Notes: generated by a model not told the origin, from the letters alone. A stretch of 44,250 bases of DNA from an uncultured Clostridia bacterium (GCA_947383835.1 CANDEV010000021.1:1-44250); one strand, 5' to 3'. Shown: positions 15,714 through 23,698, counted from the first letter of the stretch. Numbers and translations are program-made.

Positions 15714-15995
15714 TCATACGCAATATTGCTCCAACACACTTTTAAGCGCGCTTGCGCTTGAACTGTGTATTCTCGCCACGGGAATGTCATTTTTTCGGGA
15801 CTTTTGATTTACGCTGTTCACCATTTTATGGGAACAAGTTCCGGTGAAAACCACCATAAGGTCGGGATTTCCCAGCTTGCTTTCAAAGTCCGAGGGCATT
15901 TTTGTGAACACCTTTGCCTTACAGTTGTATGCCTCGCATATGTTCTTGTATCGAGCTGCCATACATTCGTTGCCGCCTATTACAACTACGCTCAT
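15714..15995 (-). CDS. DUF2325 family protein, iron-regulon associated
   Basis: 93 residues: MSVVVIGGNECMAARYKNICEAYNCKAKVFTKMPSDFESKLGNPDLMVVFTGTCSHKMVNSVNQKSRKNDIPVARIHSSSASALKSVLEQYCV. The start (VVIGGxxxMxxRYKxICxxYxCKAKVFT) and VFTGTCSHKMV are typical of DUF2325, a small cytoplasmic family of unknown biochemical role repeatedly found beside feo genes. It has four cysteines. A GGAGGTGA site precedes ATG 15995. It has its own promoter overlapped downstream by a metal box, so it should respond to the same regulator as feo. Confidence 0.88.
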   Translation of the reverse strand: MSVVVIGGNECMAARYKNICEAYNCKAKVFTKMPSDFESKLGNPDLMVVFTGTCSHKMVNSVNQKSRKNDIPVARIHSSSASALKSVLEQYCV

Positions 15996-16014
15996 TTTAT
16001 CACCTCCGCAAATA

Positions 16015-16066
16015 GTTGCTATATGCTAACCAAATTTATTATAGCATAAGAACGCCCGTTAGTCAA
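16015..16066 (-). promoter_or_regulatory. Promoter and metal box for the DUF2325 gene
   Basis: Minus-strand TTGACT (16066-16061), 17-nt spacer, TATAAT (16043-16038). Directly downstream is GTTAG-CATATA-GCAAC (16030-16015), one mismatch from the feo boxes and at the expected transcript start. Confidence 0.65.
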
Positions 16067-16139
16067 GAGCAGATTTTATAATTTATATTCAGTTCAATTA
16101 CTAAGAAAACAGCGTTTTTATTTGTGGAAATTTACAGCA

Positions 16140-16172
16140 AAAATCTCACTGCCACAACAACAGTGAGATTTT
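16140..16172. terminator. Bidirectional terminator after the alpha-galactosidase operon
   Basis: AAATCTCACTG and CAGTGAGATTT form an 11-bp perfect stem with a nine-base loop, flanked by T runs on both strands. It lies about 80 bp past the stop of the small zinc protein. Confidence 0.85.
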
Positions 16173-16250
16173 TAGTAATGTAATAACCGTCCGCAAAAGT
16201 ACGTTAAATACGACTTTTATCAATGACGGAATAATAGCTTCTGTCCGTTT

Positions 16251-16454
16251 TTATCTGAATAGCGTACACTGTCCGCTGTCTCTGTAATATTTGATAAGCC
16301 TTTCAATTTCCGCGCGTGTACAGCCGAGGCGTTCACCGAGGCAGTCTATGCAGAGGAACTCCTCCGCACCTCTGTACACAAGCTTGCGGAAAATCGCAAT
16401 ATCATCATCATGGAGCTTCGCGCTGCATTCCATGCAGCTTTCGTAATCAGCCAT
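16251..16454 (-). CDS. Small zinc-binding protein translationally coupled to alpha-galactosidase
   Basis: 67 residues with two CxxC pairs, CMEC (residues 7-10) and CIDC (about 35-38), spaced as in a single zinc ribbon, then a helical basic end (CTRAEIERLIKYYRDSGQCTLFR). The start ATG overlaps the TGA of the alpha-galactosidase gene (TGATG at 16452-16456), so translation should be coupled. I do not recognise a named family. The protein is likely cytoplasmic; a regulatory or DNA-binding role is possible, but the sequence only supports metal binding. Confidence 0.7.
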   Translation of the reverse strand: MADYESCMECSAKLHDDDIAIFRKLVYRGAEEFLCIDCLGERLGCTRAEIERLIKYYRDSGQCTLFR

Positions 16455-17605
16455 CAGACCTTCACTACCCTTGCCCTGAACATAAGGCAGTCGTGGCTTT
16501 CGATTTCCGCCGCATAACGCTCGGTAAATGTACCAACCTTTTCATGCTTGTAACAGTCGTAAAGCTCAAGCCCTCTGCCGCTGGCTGCCGGCAGACCTAT
16601 ATCGTAGAACTGGAGCGACATCTCGCTTTTCTTGTCGCCGAAATTGAAGAAACCTATTGCATAATCTCCTTCATGCAACGGCTTTACAAGCGCGAAGACC
16701 TTTTCGGGATTGTTCCACTGCTTTATGCAATAGGGTGCGCGGCACTCTATATCCTGATTTATGGCGATAACGTCTTTGTTTGTGAGTATCTCCTTTGTTT
16801 CATCGGACATTTTTCTGATATCGCAGCCTATCATCAGCGCGGAATTCATGATCGCCCAAAGCGCAAAATGAGTTTTGTACTCGGTATCGGTGCAGCCGCC
16901 GACAACATCAGCGATCCAGTCGTTGTCGGAATTTCCGTGCATACCCACAACAAGCATATCCATGTCATTGTGGCAGTAAACGCCGCTGTACGCCTGCTTG
17001 CCGATCTGCGAAAGCGCAAGCCGCTTTACGGATTCCCAGTTATCCTGAATATCTCCCGTCGAGCGGAAAAGCTGTGCGCCGCTTTCTCTTATCCAGCTGT
17101 GGACGTCGTCCTTGCCCCAGTTGCAGGCGGAAAAAACAATATCTCTGCCGCAGTTTCGGAGAGCCATGCCCATTCGCTTGTAAAGATTTGCTCCGTCGGC
17201 AGCCTCAGGCTTGTAGCAGTAGTCGTATTTGAGGTAATCAACGCCCCATTCCGCAAAGGTCTCGGCGTCGGTAAATTCGTGCTCGAAACTTCCCGGATAA
17301 CCCGCGCAGGTGTGAGTTCCGGCACAGGAATATATACCGAATTTCAGTCCCTTTGAATGAACATAATCGGCAACGGACTTGATACCGTCGGGAAACTTGT
17401 TTTTGTCGGGGACAAGTCTGCCGTTTACGCGCTGCTTTTCGCTCCAGCAGTCGTCGATCACTATGTATTCATAGCCCGCGTCTTTAAGTCCCGTTGAGAC
17501 CATAAAATCGGCAGTAGTCTTTATAAGCTCGGCATTGATGTTCCAACTGAATGTGTTCCAGGAGTTCCAGCCCATAGGCGGAGTGTGGCAAAGCGGAGTA
17601 TTCAT
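16454..17605 (-). CDS. Alpha-galactosidase, glycoside hydrolase family 27
   Basis: 383 residues. The N-terminus TPPMGWNSWNTF is the GH27 signature, followed by IDDCWSEKQR. The catalytic nucleophile is Asp128 in YLKYDYC, and Asp185 in RSTGDIQDNW fits the general acid/base. A (beta/alpha)8 barrel takes about 1-290, then a beta-sandwich C-terminal domain. It removes alpha-1,6-galactose from melibiose, raffinose-type sugars or galactomannan pieces. No signal peptide is present, so it acts on imported sugars. AAAGGAAG lies ahead of ATG 17605, and a cre-like box lies just upstream of that site, implying carbon catabolite control. The sugar ABC genes at 24-28 kb could supply the substrate, though nothing in sequence proves it. 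Confidence 0.92.
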   Translation of the reverse strand: MNTPLCHTPPMGWNSWNTFSWNINAELIKTTADFMVSTGLKDAGYEYIVIDDCWSEKQRVNGRLVPDKNKFPDGIKSVADYVHSKGLKFGIYSCAGTHTCAGYPGSFEHEFTDAETFAEWGVDYLKYDYCYKPEAADGANLYKRMGMALRNCGRDIVFSACNWGKDDVHSWIRESGAQLFRSTGDIQDNWESVKRLALSQIGKQAYSGVYCHNDMDMLVVGMHGNSDNDWIADVVGGCTDTEYKTHFALWAIMNSALMIGCDIRKMSDETKEILTNKDVIAINQDIECRAPYCIKQWNNPEKVFALVKPLHEGDYAIGFFNFGDKKSEMSLQFYDIGLPAASGRGLELYDCYKHEKVGTFTERYAAEIESHDCLMFRARVVKV

Positions 17606-17620
17606 AGCGTCTTCCTTTCA

Positions 17621-17634
17621 TTAAAGCGCTTTCA
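17621..17634 (-). promoter_or_regulatory. cre-like operator in the alpha-galactosidase leader
   Basis: TGAAAGCGCTTTAA on the minus strand matches the CcpA/LacI-family consensus TGAAANCGNTTNCA closely and is near-palindromic. It sits just before the ribosome binding site, within the transcribed leader, where a bound repressor would block elongation. Confidence 0.7.
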
Positions 17635-17725
17635 GAGCTTGTCTTAACAAGCGTATGACGAATTTTGCCTATGCTCCGCACAAATAGCTTGTCAGGACAG
17701 GTTCTTATACGCGCTGTTTTTACTT

Positions 17726-17754
17726 ATTTTAGCACAGATATATGAAAAAATCAA
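17726..17754 (-). promoter_or_regulatory. Probable alpha-galactosidase promoter
   Basis: Minus-strand TTGATT (17754-17749), 17-nt spacer, TAAAAT (17731-17726). This implies a leader of about 115 nt, which includes a GCTTGT-CTTA-ACAAGC hairpin and the cre-like box. Confidence 0.5.
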
Positions 17755-17852
17755 CATCTTTTTTCTTACCTGCGAAAAAAATAAAACAGATCAGACGGCG
17801 CAGAAAATGTCCGGCGATAACGCAGACAGGGAAATAAGCCGGCATAATTTTT

Positions 17853-18428
17853 TCAAAAATTAATTATACCCAAATGCTCCAGAAGAATTTTTAGTCCGAT
17901 AAGGATGAGTATTACCCCTCCCGCGATCTCTGCCTTGCTTTTGTATTTTGCACCGAAGCGGTTGCCGAGGAGTACCCCGCCAAGAGAAAGCGCAAAGGTC
18001 GTAACACCTATAAGAAGTACCGACGGCAGTATATTCACCTTTAAAAAAGCGAAAGTAATACCCACCGCAAGCGCGTCGATGCTGGTCGCCACCGCAAGGA
18101 CAAAAAGCTCGCCAATTTTCAGGACATCTGTTTTTTCACCGTCCTCGCCGTCCTTTTCACGGACAGCCTCCAAGACCATTTTTCCGCCTATAAAGGCAAG
18201 CAGCACAAAGGCTATCCAGTGGTCGAAGCTTTCGATGTATCCCGAAAAGCCGGTCCCCAAAAGGAAGCCGATAAGGGGCATTACAGCCTGAAAAGCTCCG
18301 AAAAAAAGCGCGATAACATAAGAGTGTTTAAGGTTTAACTTGCGCATATTCAAACCCTTGCACACCGACACGGAAAAAGCATCGGCGGAAAGTCCCACGG
18401 CTATCAAAAATAATTCCCAAAAGCTCAT
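17853..18428 (-). CDS. mntP: Manganese efflux pump MntP
   Basis: 191 residues with six hydrophobic segments in two repeats. GLSADAFSVSVCKGL near the N-terminus and ATSIDALAVGITFAF in the middle are the paired MntP (DUF204) motifs, each with the acidic residue in the membrane that takes part in Mn(II) export. It sits in the cytoplasmic membrane. GAAAGGAC precedes ATG 18428. I looked for a yybP-ykoY manganese riboswitch in the 150 bp upstream and did not see its conserved core; that stretch instead holds a flavin-reductase gene remnant. Confidence 0.9.
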   Translation of the reverse strand: MSFWELFLIAVGLSADAFSVSVCKGLNMRKLNLKHSYVIALFFGAFQAVMPLIGFLLGTGFSGYIESFDHWIAFVLLAFIGGKMVLEAVREKDGEDGEKTDVLKIGELFVLAVATSIDALAVGITFAFLKVNILPSVLLIGVTTFALSLGGVLLGNRFGAKYKSKAEIAGGVILILIGLKILLEHLGIINF

Positions 18429-18501
18429 TTAAAAAAGTCCTTTCGCGTTTTATTCGGAGCTTGTCAAGTCCTTATTACGGTATATGCGGACAAGGTGTTT
18501 T

Positions 18502-18564
18502 TTATGTCTCGCATACCTCTATTATTTCTCCCATAAACAATTTGTGCATAGGGTCGCTTTTACG
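18502..18564 (-). pseudogene. 3' remnant of a second flavin reductase gene
   Basis: The minus strand reads RKSDPMHKLFMGEIIEVCET then TAA. This aligns without gaps to the end of the complete flavin reductase at 19401 (GSDPIHKQYMGEVIKVYEN), with about 11 of 19 positions identical. A TGA lies directly upstream in frame and the rest of the gene is absent, replaced by the Cof-type phosphatase gene. It appears to be the tail of a deleted or recombined paralogue. Confidence 0.7.
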
Positions 18565-18580
18565 TCATCGGAAGCAAAAG

Positions 18581-19327
18581 CTATAAGAGATTTGCTTCGA
18601 TAAAGTGTGCAACGCCGTCTTCGTCATTGCTGCCGGTAATATGATCCGCCGCATTAGTTACAGCTTCGATCGCGTTGGAGACTGCAACTCCGATACCGCA
18701 CATTCGGATCGGTTCAATATCATCGTTATCATCTCCGAAATAGACAGCGTCGGCTTGTGAAATGTTCAGCGCTTCAAGTGCTGCTTTAATTCCGTTCCAT
18801 TTTGTTGCTTTTTTACTCATGATTTGTACAAGCGTGTTGTTTGCAACCGTATAATATACATCTTCGGTTAATAAATGTTTAATTTTGTCGTATAATTTAT
18901 TATTTGAGCTGCTTGCCAAAATCTTATACAAAGTTACATCAGACGGCAAATTCGGGAAATCATCATAATTGGTGTAATCCCAATCGGGAATTGGAAAATT
19001 GGAATATACGCCGTCACTTGTTTCAATAGAGATAAGCGTATCGGGTACTGAAATCAGCGCGGATAAAACACGTTCCCCGCTTGAACACGGAATACTGTTT
19101 TCAATTACCTGATTGGGTAAAATAATTTTGGCACCGTTCATGGTTATGACTGCATCAAAGCCGACTTGCTCACGGTAATTCAATATCCTTTTTTCTGTTC
19201 TTGCTGTTGCGGCTATTACAGAAAAACCTTTATTGTGACATTTTTTCAGAACATTTACCGTGTATTCCGAAAGTGTCTTGTCCGTATGCAGCAGCGTTCT
19301 GTCCAAGTCAACAATAATAGCTTTCAT
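18581..19327 (-). CDS. HAD-superfamily Cof-type phosphatase
   Basis: 248 residues. Motif I is IIVDLDRTLLHTDK (nucleophile Asp7, general acid Asp9), motif II lies in VIAATARTEKR, motif III includes a lysine of SKKATKWNGIKAAL, and motif IV is YFGDDNDDIEPIRMCGIGVAVSNA. The large cap between motifs II and III and the DVVYFGDDxND end are typical of HAD-IIB (Cof/YidA) enzymes that dephosphorylate sugar phosphates or flavin intermediates; the substrate is unknown. AGGAATTTT-type spacing precedes ATG 19327. It ends with TAG, a real amber stop in this genome. It may follow the flavin reductase in one transcript, though a terminator-like hairpin lies between. Confidence 0.85.
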   Translation of the reverse strand: MKAIIVDLDRTLLHTDKTLSEYTVNVLKKCHNKGFSVIAATARTEKRILNYREQVGFDAVITMNGAKIILPNQVIENSIPCSSGERVLSALISVPDTLISIETSDGVYSNFPIPDWDYTNYDDFPNLPSDVTLYKILASSSNNKLYDKIKHLLTEDVYYTVANNTLVQIMSKKATKWNGIKAALEALNISQADAVYFGDDNDDIEPIRMCGIGVAVSNAIEAVTNAADHITGSNDEDGVAHFIEANLL

Positions 19328-19370
19328 TTAAAATTCCTCCACGCAAGTAATTACAGCATAAAGTTAATAT

Positions 19371-19400
19371 ACCCAACCCCTTTAAGGGGGCTGGGTAATT
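19371..19400. terminator. Hairpin after the flavin reductase gene (repeat copy C)
   Basis: CCCAACCCCTTTAAGGGGGCTGGG forms a GC stem with a short loop a few bases past the flavin reductase stop. It is the same kind of hairpin that opens the GC-rich dispersed repeat (CCCGCCCCCTTGGGGGGCT), without the second module. The minus-strand T run is weak. Confidence 0.55.
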
Positions 19401-19892
19401 TCAGTTCTCGTACACTTTTATTACCTCGCCCATGTACTGCTTATGAATTGGGTCGCTGCCGTTTGCGGGACGAACGTCCTCGGTAATGAGTGAAACGTCC
19501 AAGTCCTGAGCATAAATTTTTCTGCATACAAAAACCAGCTTTGCTTCCTTGAAAGCGGTCGTGCCGTCGATAAATTCGGGAGTAATTCCAGCTTCCTTAG
19601 CCTTATCGCAGTCCCGACCCGAATGTGAGCCGCAGAAGCCGAGAGCCTTTTTGTACCGGTCGTCAAAAAAGCTTACAGTGAAAAGATCGTTTTTCTCCAT
19701 AAACTCATAGGTATATCGGTTGGGACGTACCATTGCCGTGATAATATTTTTGTTCCACATAATGCCCATGTTTGCCCAGCCAACGGTCATTGTGTTGAAG
19801 CTGTTTTCGTCCCCGCTTGTGAGCAGGAACCAGTCCTTTCCGATTTTTGTCCAAGGGTTGAAGCTGAGGTTTTCCAGTGCAATTTCTTTCAT
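19401..19892 (-). CDS. Flavin reductase-like domain protein
   Basis: 163 residues. The opening NPWTKIGKDWFLLTSGDENSFNTMTVGWANMGIMWNKNIITAMVRPNRYTYEFMEKNDLFTVSFF is the split-barrel FMN-binding fold of flavin reductase-like/flavoredoxin proteins; DNSFNTMTVGW-like and VRPxRYTYEF segments line the FMN site. It probably binds FMN tightly and reduces or shuttles electrons. ATG 19892 is chosen because AAAGGA precedes it by nine bases; the in-frame ATG at 19910 overlaps that site. A decayed second copy of its 3' end lies at 18502, on the other side of the Cof phosphatase. Confidence 0.85.
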   Translation of the reverse strand: MKEIALENLSFNPWTKIGKDWFLLTSGDENSFNTMTVGWANMGIMWNKNIITAMVRPNRYTYEFMEKNDLFTVSFFDDRYKKALGFCGSHSGRDCDKAKEAGITPEFIDGTTAFKEAKLVFVCRKIYAQDLDVSLITEDVRPANGSDPIHKQYMGEVIKVYEN

Positions 19893-19951
19893 AGTATCAA
19901 GTCCTTTCATATTTTATATAATTATATTTTTATTGCATAGCTTATATGATT

Positions 19952-20449
19952 TTACGGGTGTTCAAGTATGTCGGAAACGATCCATTCACCGTCTGTTTTT
20001 TCAAGCGTCCACCTTGATTTAATTTCCCATGAACCTGTTGTACGCTCACCTGTTTCGTCATATCCCTCATGAAAATATTCTACCCACAAATACCCGCTGC
20101 CGCCGTCAAGCTTTGCGGTAAGAAAATCAATACCGTGCTTTTCCGAAACAACGTCTTTATAATTGTTAAGGCTGTAAAGTCCAAGCTTGCCGAAAAGCTC
20201 GTATTTATCGCCGTCTCCAAGATAGGAAAACGCTTCGTCGGCAAGATTAAGAACGGGCTGAATTGCTTCTCTGTCCTCTGCGGTACATTTAATTTGAAGC
20301 TCGGAATAGGTTTCCCTGCCGTAAAAATCTTCCTCCCATTGATAGGCTTTTGGCTGCAAATACTCCCCGATCATAAGCAGAAAAAGCAAAGCAAGTATTG
20401 CAAAAAGTACAGCCGCAAATATAATTTTGGAAACTGTTTTTCGCTTCAT
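19952..20449 (-). CDS. Membrane-anchored protein of unknown function
   Basis: 165 residues: one N-terminal transmembrane helix (about 7-29), then a soluble domain outside the membrane with a WTLEKTDGEWIVSDILEHP ending, which resembles the last strands of NTF2-like/SnoaL lumazine-type domains often seen in anchored lipoprotein-like proteins. That resemblance is weak. Its ATG overlaps the TGA of mnmA (ATGA at 20446-20449), so it is translationally coupled to a tRNA-thiolation gene with no obvious functional link. Confidence 0.65.
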   Translation of the reverse strand: MKRKTVSKIIFAAVLFAILALLFLLMIGEYLQPKAYQWEEDFYGRETYSELQIKCTAEDREAIQPVLNLADEAFSYLGDGDKYELFGKLGLYSLNNYKDVVSEKHGIDFLTAKLDGGSGYLWVEYFHEGYDETGERTTGSWEIKSRWTLEKTDGEWIVSDILEHP

Positions 20450-21510
20450 ATAATTTTTCCTCCCCCCACAACAATATCCCCGTCATAGACAACAAGCGCC
20501 TGTCCCTTTGTAACCGCTCTTTGGGGAACGTCGAACGTAACCTTGATTTTGCTGTCCCCAACACGTTCGAGAGTACCCGCCGCGTCGGTCATGTTGTACC
20601 TCGTTTTTGCGGTAATTCTCATAGGCTCCGAAATATCGGGGACGGATATCAGATTAACGTCCTCCGCTACTGCCGTCATTGTCAGCAGATCATCGCTGCC
20701 GCCGAGAGTAACAGTATTCCTCTCTACGTCCTTTCCGCATACGTAAACAGGCTTGCCGAATGTCACGCCCAGCCCTTTTCGCTGTCCGATAGTGTAGCGG
20801 ATAATACCGCCGTGTCTGCCGATAACGTTTCCGTCTGTGTCGATAAAATCTCCCTCGGGGAAATCCTTTTCGGTATGCTCCAAAATAAATCTCGCGTAAT
20901 CTCCGTCGGGTACAAAGCAAATGTCCTGACTGTCGGGCTTGCGGGCGTTGACAAGACCGTGCTGCTCCGCAAGAATGCGGTTCTGTTCCTTGGCCCTGTC
21001 CCACAGTGGGAAAACCGTCTGTTCAAGCTGGAATTGTGTCATGTTGTACAGGACGTATGTCTGGTCTTTTTTTCTGTCCGCGGGACGGATAAGCAGGGTA
21101 CGCCCCGACTTTTCGTCCCTCTCGGTTTTGGCGTAGTGCCCCGTAGCAATGCCGTCAAAGCCAAGCACTAAAGCGCGTTCAAGCATTTTTTCAAATTTGA
21201 TGTACCGATTGCAGAAAATGCAGGGGTTGGGAGTCTCGCCGCAGATGTAACCCTCCGCAAATCTGTCCATGACCTCGGTGCGGAACAAGTCCTTGAAATT
21301 GAACACATGATGCTCGATACCAAGCTTGTAGCAAACGCTGCGGGCGTCCTCCACATCGGAAAGCGAACAGCAGGTGCGTGTTAAAATATCGTCGCCGCCG
21401 TCAAAAAGCTTTAGCGTACAGCCGCTGACATCGTAACCCTGTTCCTTTAAAAGCAGTGCGGCAACGGAGCTGTCAACGCCGCCGCTCATTCCAACTAAAA
21501 TTTTTTTCAT
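20446..21510 (-). CDS. mnmA: tRNA-specific 2-thiouridylase MnmA
   Basis: 354 residues. The PP-loop MSGGVDSSVAALLL (residues 8-21) binds ATP. Catalytic Cys97 lies in TPNPCIFCNRYIKF, and the second redox cysteine, Cys198, in KPDSQDICFV. TIGQRKGLG is the conserved motif of the central domain, and a C-terminal beta barrel completes it. The enzyme makes s2U34 in tRNAs for Lys, Glu and Gln with sulfur from a cysteine desulfurase. The start overlaps the end of the upstream membrane protein gene by four bases, and its own stop overlaps the next start, forming a chain of coupled genes. Confidence 0.95.
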   Translation of the reverse strand: MKKILVGMSGGVDSSVAALLLKEQGYDVSGCTLKLFDGGDDILTRTCCSLSDVEDARSVCYKLGIEHHVFNFKDLFRTEVMDRFAEGYICGETPNPCIFCNRYIKFEKMLERALVLGFDGIATGHYAKTERDEKSGRTLLIRPADRKKDQTYVLYNMTQFQLEQTVFPLWDRAKEQNRILAEQHGLVNARKPDSQDICFVPDGDYARFILEHTEKDFPEGDFIDTDGNVIGRHGGIIRYTIGQRKGLGVTFGKPVYVCGKDVERNTVTLGGSDDLLTMTAVAEDVNLISVPDISEPMRITAKTRYNMTDAAGTLERVGDSKIKVTFDVPQRAVTKGQALVVYDGDIVVGGGKII

Positions 21511-21995
21511 TTCGCGTACTCCTTTGCACTTTCACTGTCGGAAATTCCTTTCGCTTTGCGACTTTTGAAAAGTTGTATCAGAAAGCAAAACAGAACTCCG
21601 CACAAAAGGCTCACAACGGGGGCTATGGTCAGCATTGCCGCAATCTCGCTGAACCCGGAGTAACGTTCCCCTGATGAGGCGGTCGCGCCAATCATTGCAA
21701 AAATGCTGTAGAGCGTCATAAAATTTCCGCTTAAAACCGCATAAACCCAAGCAGAACGCTTGAATAATTTGCAAAGCGGTTTAAAGAGCAAACAGTCTGC
21801 AAAAATAAAAATCAAAACAGGCGGTATGTACATCAACACCCAAGCTGACACGTTGATTTCATCGGCAATATGCATAGCAATATTCAAAGAGGCAAAAGCG
21901 GCAACATTTCCGACAAAGGCGGCAACATAAAAATAAACCGCCGTTATAACAATCGCCGCAAGTATTTTTAATATAATTTTTGTTTTGTCCGTCAT
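21507..21995 (-). CDS. Integral membrane protein of unknown function
   Basis: 162 residues with four likely transmembrane helices (about 8-35, 50-72, 84-104 and 120-148) and a short charged C-terminal tail. No known motif is recognised. It sits six bases after the HAD phosphatase gene and overlaps mnmA by four bases (ATGA), so it belongs to that operon. AGGAGG-like sequence precedes ATG 21995. Confidence 0.65.
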   Translation of the reverse strand: MTDKTKIILKILAAIVITAVYFYVAAFVGNVAAFASLNIAMHIADEINVSAWVLMYIPPVLIFIFADCLLFKPLCKLFKRSAWVYAVLSGNFMTLYSIFAMIGATASSGERYSGFSEIAAMLTIAPVVSLLCGVLFCFLIQLFKSRKAKGISDSESAKEYAK

Positions 21996-22001
21996 TGGCT
22001 G

Positions 22002-22676
22002 TCAGCCTCCTTTTATTGCGTTATTAAGCAGCTCCCGAAAGGATCTCACCGACATATCCGCGTACTTTTCGATCTCCTCAAATTCATCGGGACACAGCTT
22101 GTCGTACACGCCTATGACCCTGAAACCTGCGGACTTTGCCGACATGACCGCGTGTATCGAGTCCTCAAAAACAACGGTCTCGGATGGTTTTGCTCCAAGC
22201 AATTCGGCAGCTTTCAGAAAAATTTCGGGACTTTCCTTTCCGCAGCCAACCTCGTCGGAGGTCAGGACAAATTCCATATAGTCAATTATGTCCTTGGCTT
22301 TCAGAGAAGCCTCCGCAAGGGATTTTTTGTTGGACGTGGCAACGCACATTTTTACTCCCGCCATGTGCGCCGCCGAAAGAAATTCCTCCGCACCGTCTTT
22401 CAGGGGGACGCCGTTTATATAGTGCTCCTCAACTATTTCCAAAATTTTTTTCCCCGTTTCCTCAGCAGTCAACGGCAGGGAAAATTCCCGCACAAGGTAT
22501 TCGCAGGCGGAATCAAAGTGCATTTTTTTCATGGCAAGGGAGTGCCTGCCGTCATACTCCATTCCAAGCCCCGTGATGAACTCGCGGTCGGAGTCCGCCC
22601 ACACGGAGAGACTGTCAAGGAGAGTACCGTCCATATCAAAAATTATGTAATTTATATCAAAATTATTTATCCGCAT
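22002..22676 (-). CDS. HAD-superfamily phosphatase, beta-phosphoglucomutase-like
   Basis: 224 residues. Motif I FDMDGTLLDSLSVWADSD (nucleophile Asp14, acid Asp16), a helical cap (about 20-85), motif II VATSNK, motif III lysine in CGKESPEIFLKAAELLG, motif IV VVFEDSIHAVMSAKSAGF. This is the arrangement of subfamily IA enzymes such as beta-phosphoglucomutase and phosphoglycolate-type phosphatases; the EDSxxA motif favours a sugar-phosphate substrate. It begins the operon that runs on into a membrane gene, mnmA and the anchored protein, and starts 15 bp after the LacI gene's stop, so it may share the LacI transcript. Confidence 0.88.
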   Translation of the reverse strand: MRINNFDINYIIFDMDGTLLDSLSVWADSDREFITGLGMEYDGRHSLAMKKMHFDSACEYLVREFSLPLTAEETGKKILEIVEEHYINGVPLKDGAEEFLSAAHMAGVKMCVATSNKKSLAEASLKAKDIIDYMEFVLTSDEVGCGKESPEIFLKAAELLGAKPSETVVFEDSIHAVMSAKSAGFRVIGVYDKLCPDEFEEIEKYADMSVRSFRELLNNAIKGG

Positions 22677-22690
22677 AAAGCTTTACCTCG

Positions 22691-23698
22691 TTAATAATTA
22701 AGTGAACGCACCGAATTTTTGAAAACTATCCTGCCGTTTACGTGTACCATACCCATTGAAAAGCTGCCCTTTTTTATTTTTTGCAGCAAGCCCTCCACCG
22801 CAAGCTTTGCCATGTAGGCGGCGTTTACCTCTATAGTGGTAATGCTTGGGTCGCTCATCTCGCTGTATACAGAGTTGTCAAAGCCTGTGACCGATATATC
22901 TTCCGGCACTCTGTAGCCGCTGCTGCGAAGCTGATTTATCAGCATATAGGCGGTCTCGTCACAGTTGCAGACAAATGCCGTTGGCATGACCACCGGCAGC
23001 TCTATGGTAAGCCATTTTCCCGTTTCAAGCTCTCTGTCGCTCAGCACATAATTGTTGCTTAGGGGGATATTGTGCTCTATAAGAGATTTGGCGTACCCCA
23101 GATACCTGTCCTGAATACTGCTTGTGGCGTGGATATTTCCCACAAAGGCAATATTTCTGTGACCGTTTTTTATGAGGTAATTCGTCATCTCATAGCTTGC
23201 GTAAAAGCTGTCGAAAATTATGCAGTCGGTGCAGACCTGTTCGTTGTAAAAATCAAGGAATACCGTTGGTATTTTTGTTCCCATAACGGCGGAAATGTAT
23301 TTTTCGGAAATTTGTCCGAGAACTATCATACCGTCCACACGCTGGCGGAAAATCACATCGGGCAGCGAGACATTTTCCTCCTCCGATTTTGATATGGTGT
23401 GAAAAAAAGCATATTGTTCGCTGACCTGTAATAATTTTGAAATATGGCGGAAAAATTTAAAATAAAATGAATCCTCGTTCATATATCTTTCAGCCACAAG
23501 CACGGCAATGTTGCTGCTGCGTTCCGACTTATGCTTTGCGGCAGGGTCGTAATGATATCCCATTTCCTCGGCAGTACGCCTGATCTTCGTCCGCAGCTTT
23601 TCGCTTACGCCGGGCTTTCCGCTCAGCGCTTTTGAAACAGCAACAATGCTTATTCCCAGCTTTTCGGCAATATCCTTCATTTTGATTTCCTTTGACAT
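22691..23698 (-). CDS. LacI-family transcriptional regulator
   Basis: 335 residues. An N-terminal helix-turn-helix and hinge (MKDIAEKLGISIVAVSKALSGKPGVSEKLRTKIRRTAEEMGYHYDPAA) is followed by a periplasmic-binding-protein-like effector domain (about 62-330) with DGMIVLG, GHRNIAFVG and PEDISVTGFDN motifs. It should bind a sugar and control a nearby palindromic operator. The gene is divergent from the sugar-binding lipoprotein gene, with two CG-centred operator-like boxes between them. The ribosome binding site ahead of ATG 23698 is weak, consistent with low expression. Confidence 0.92.
   Translation of the reverse strand: MSKEIKMKDIAEKLGISIVAVSKALSGKPGVSEKLRTKIRRTAEEMGYHYDPAAKHKSERSSNIAVLVAERYMNEDSFYFKFFRHISKLLQVSEQYAFFHTISKSEEENVSLPDVIFRQRVDGMIVLGQISEKYISAVMGTKIPTVFLDFYNEQVCTDCIIFDSFYASYEMTNYLIKNGHRNIAFVGNIHATSSIQDRYLGYAKSLIEHNIPLSNNYVLSDRELETGKWLTIELPVVMPTAFVCNCDETAYMLINQLRSSGYRVPEDISVTGFDNSVYSEMSDPSITTIEVNAAYMAKLAVEGLLQKIKKGSFSMGMVHVNGRIVFKNSVRSLNY

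Noticed and set aside
18429..18580. Possible yybP-ykoY riboswitch upstream of mntP
   Set aside because: The conserved core was not found; the stretch is explained by the flavin reductase remnant.
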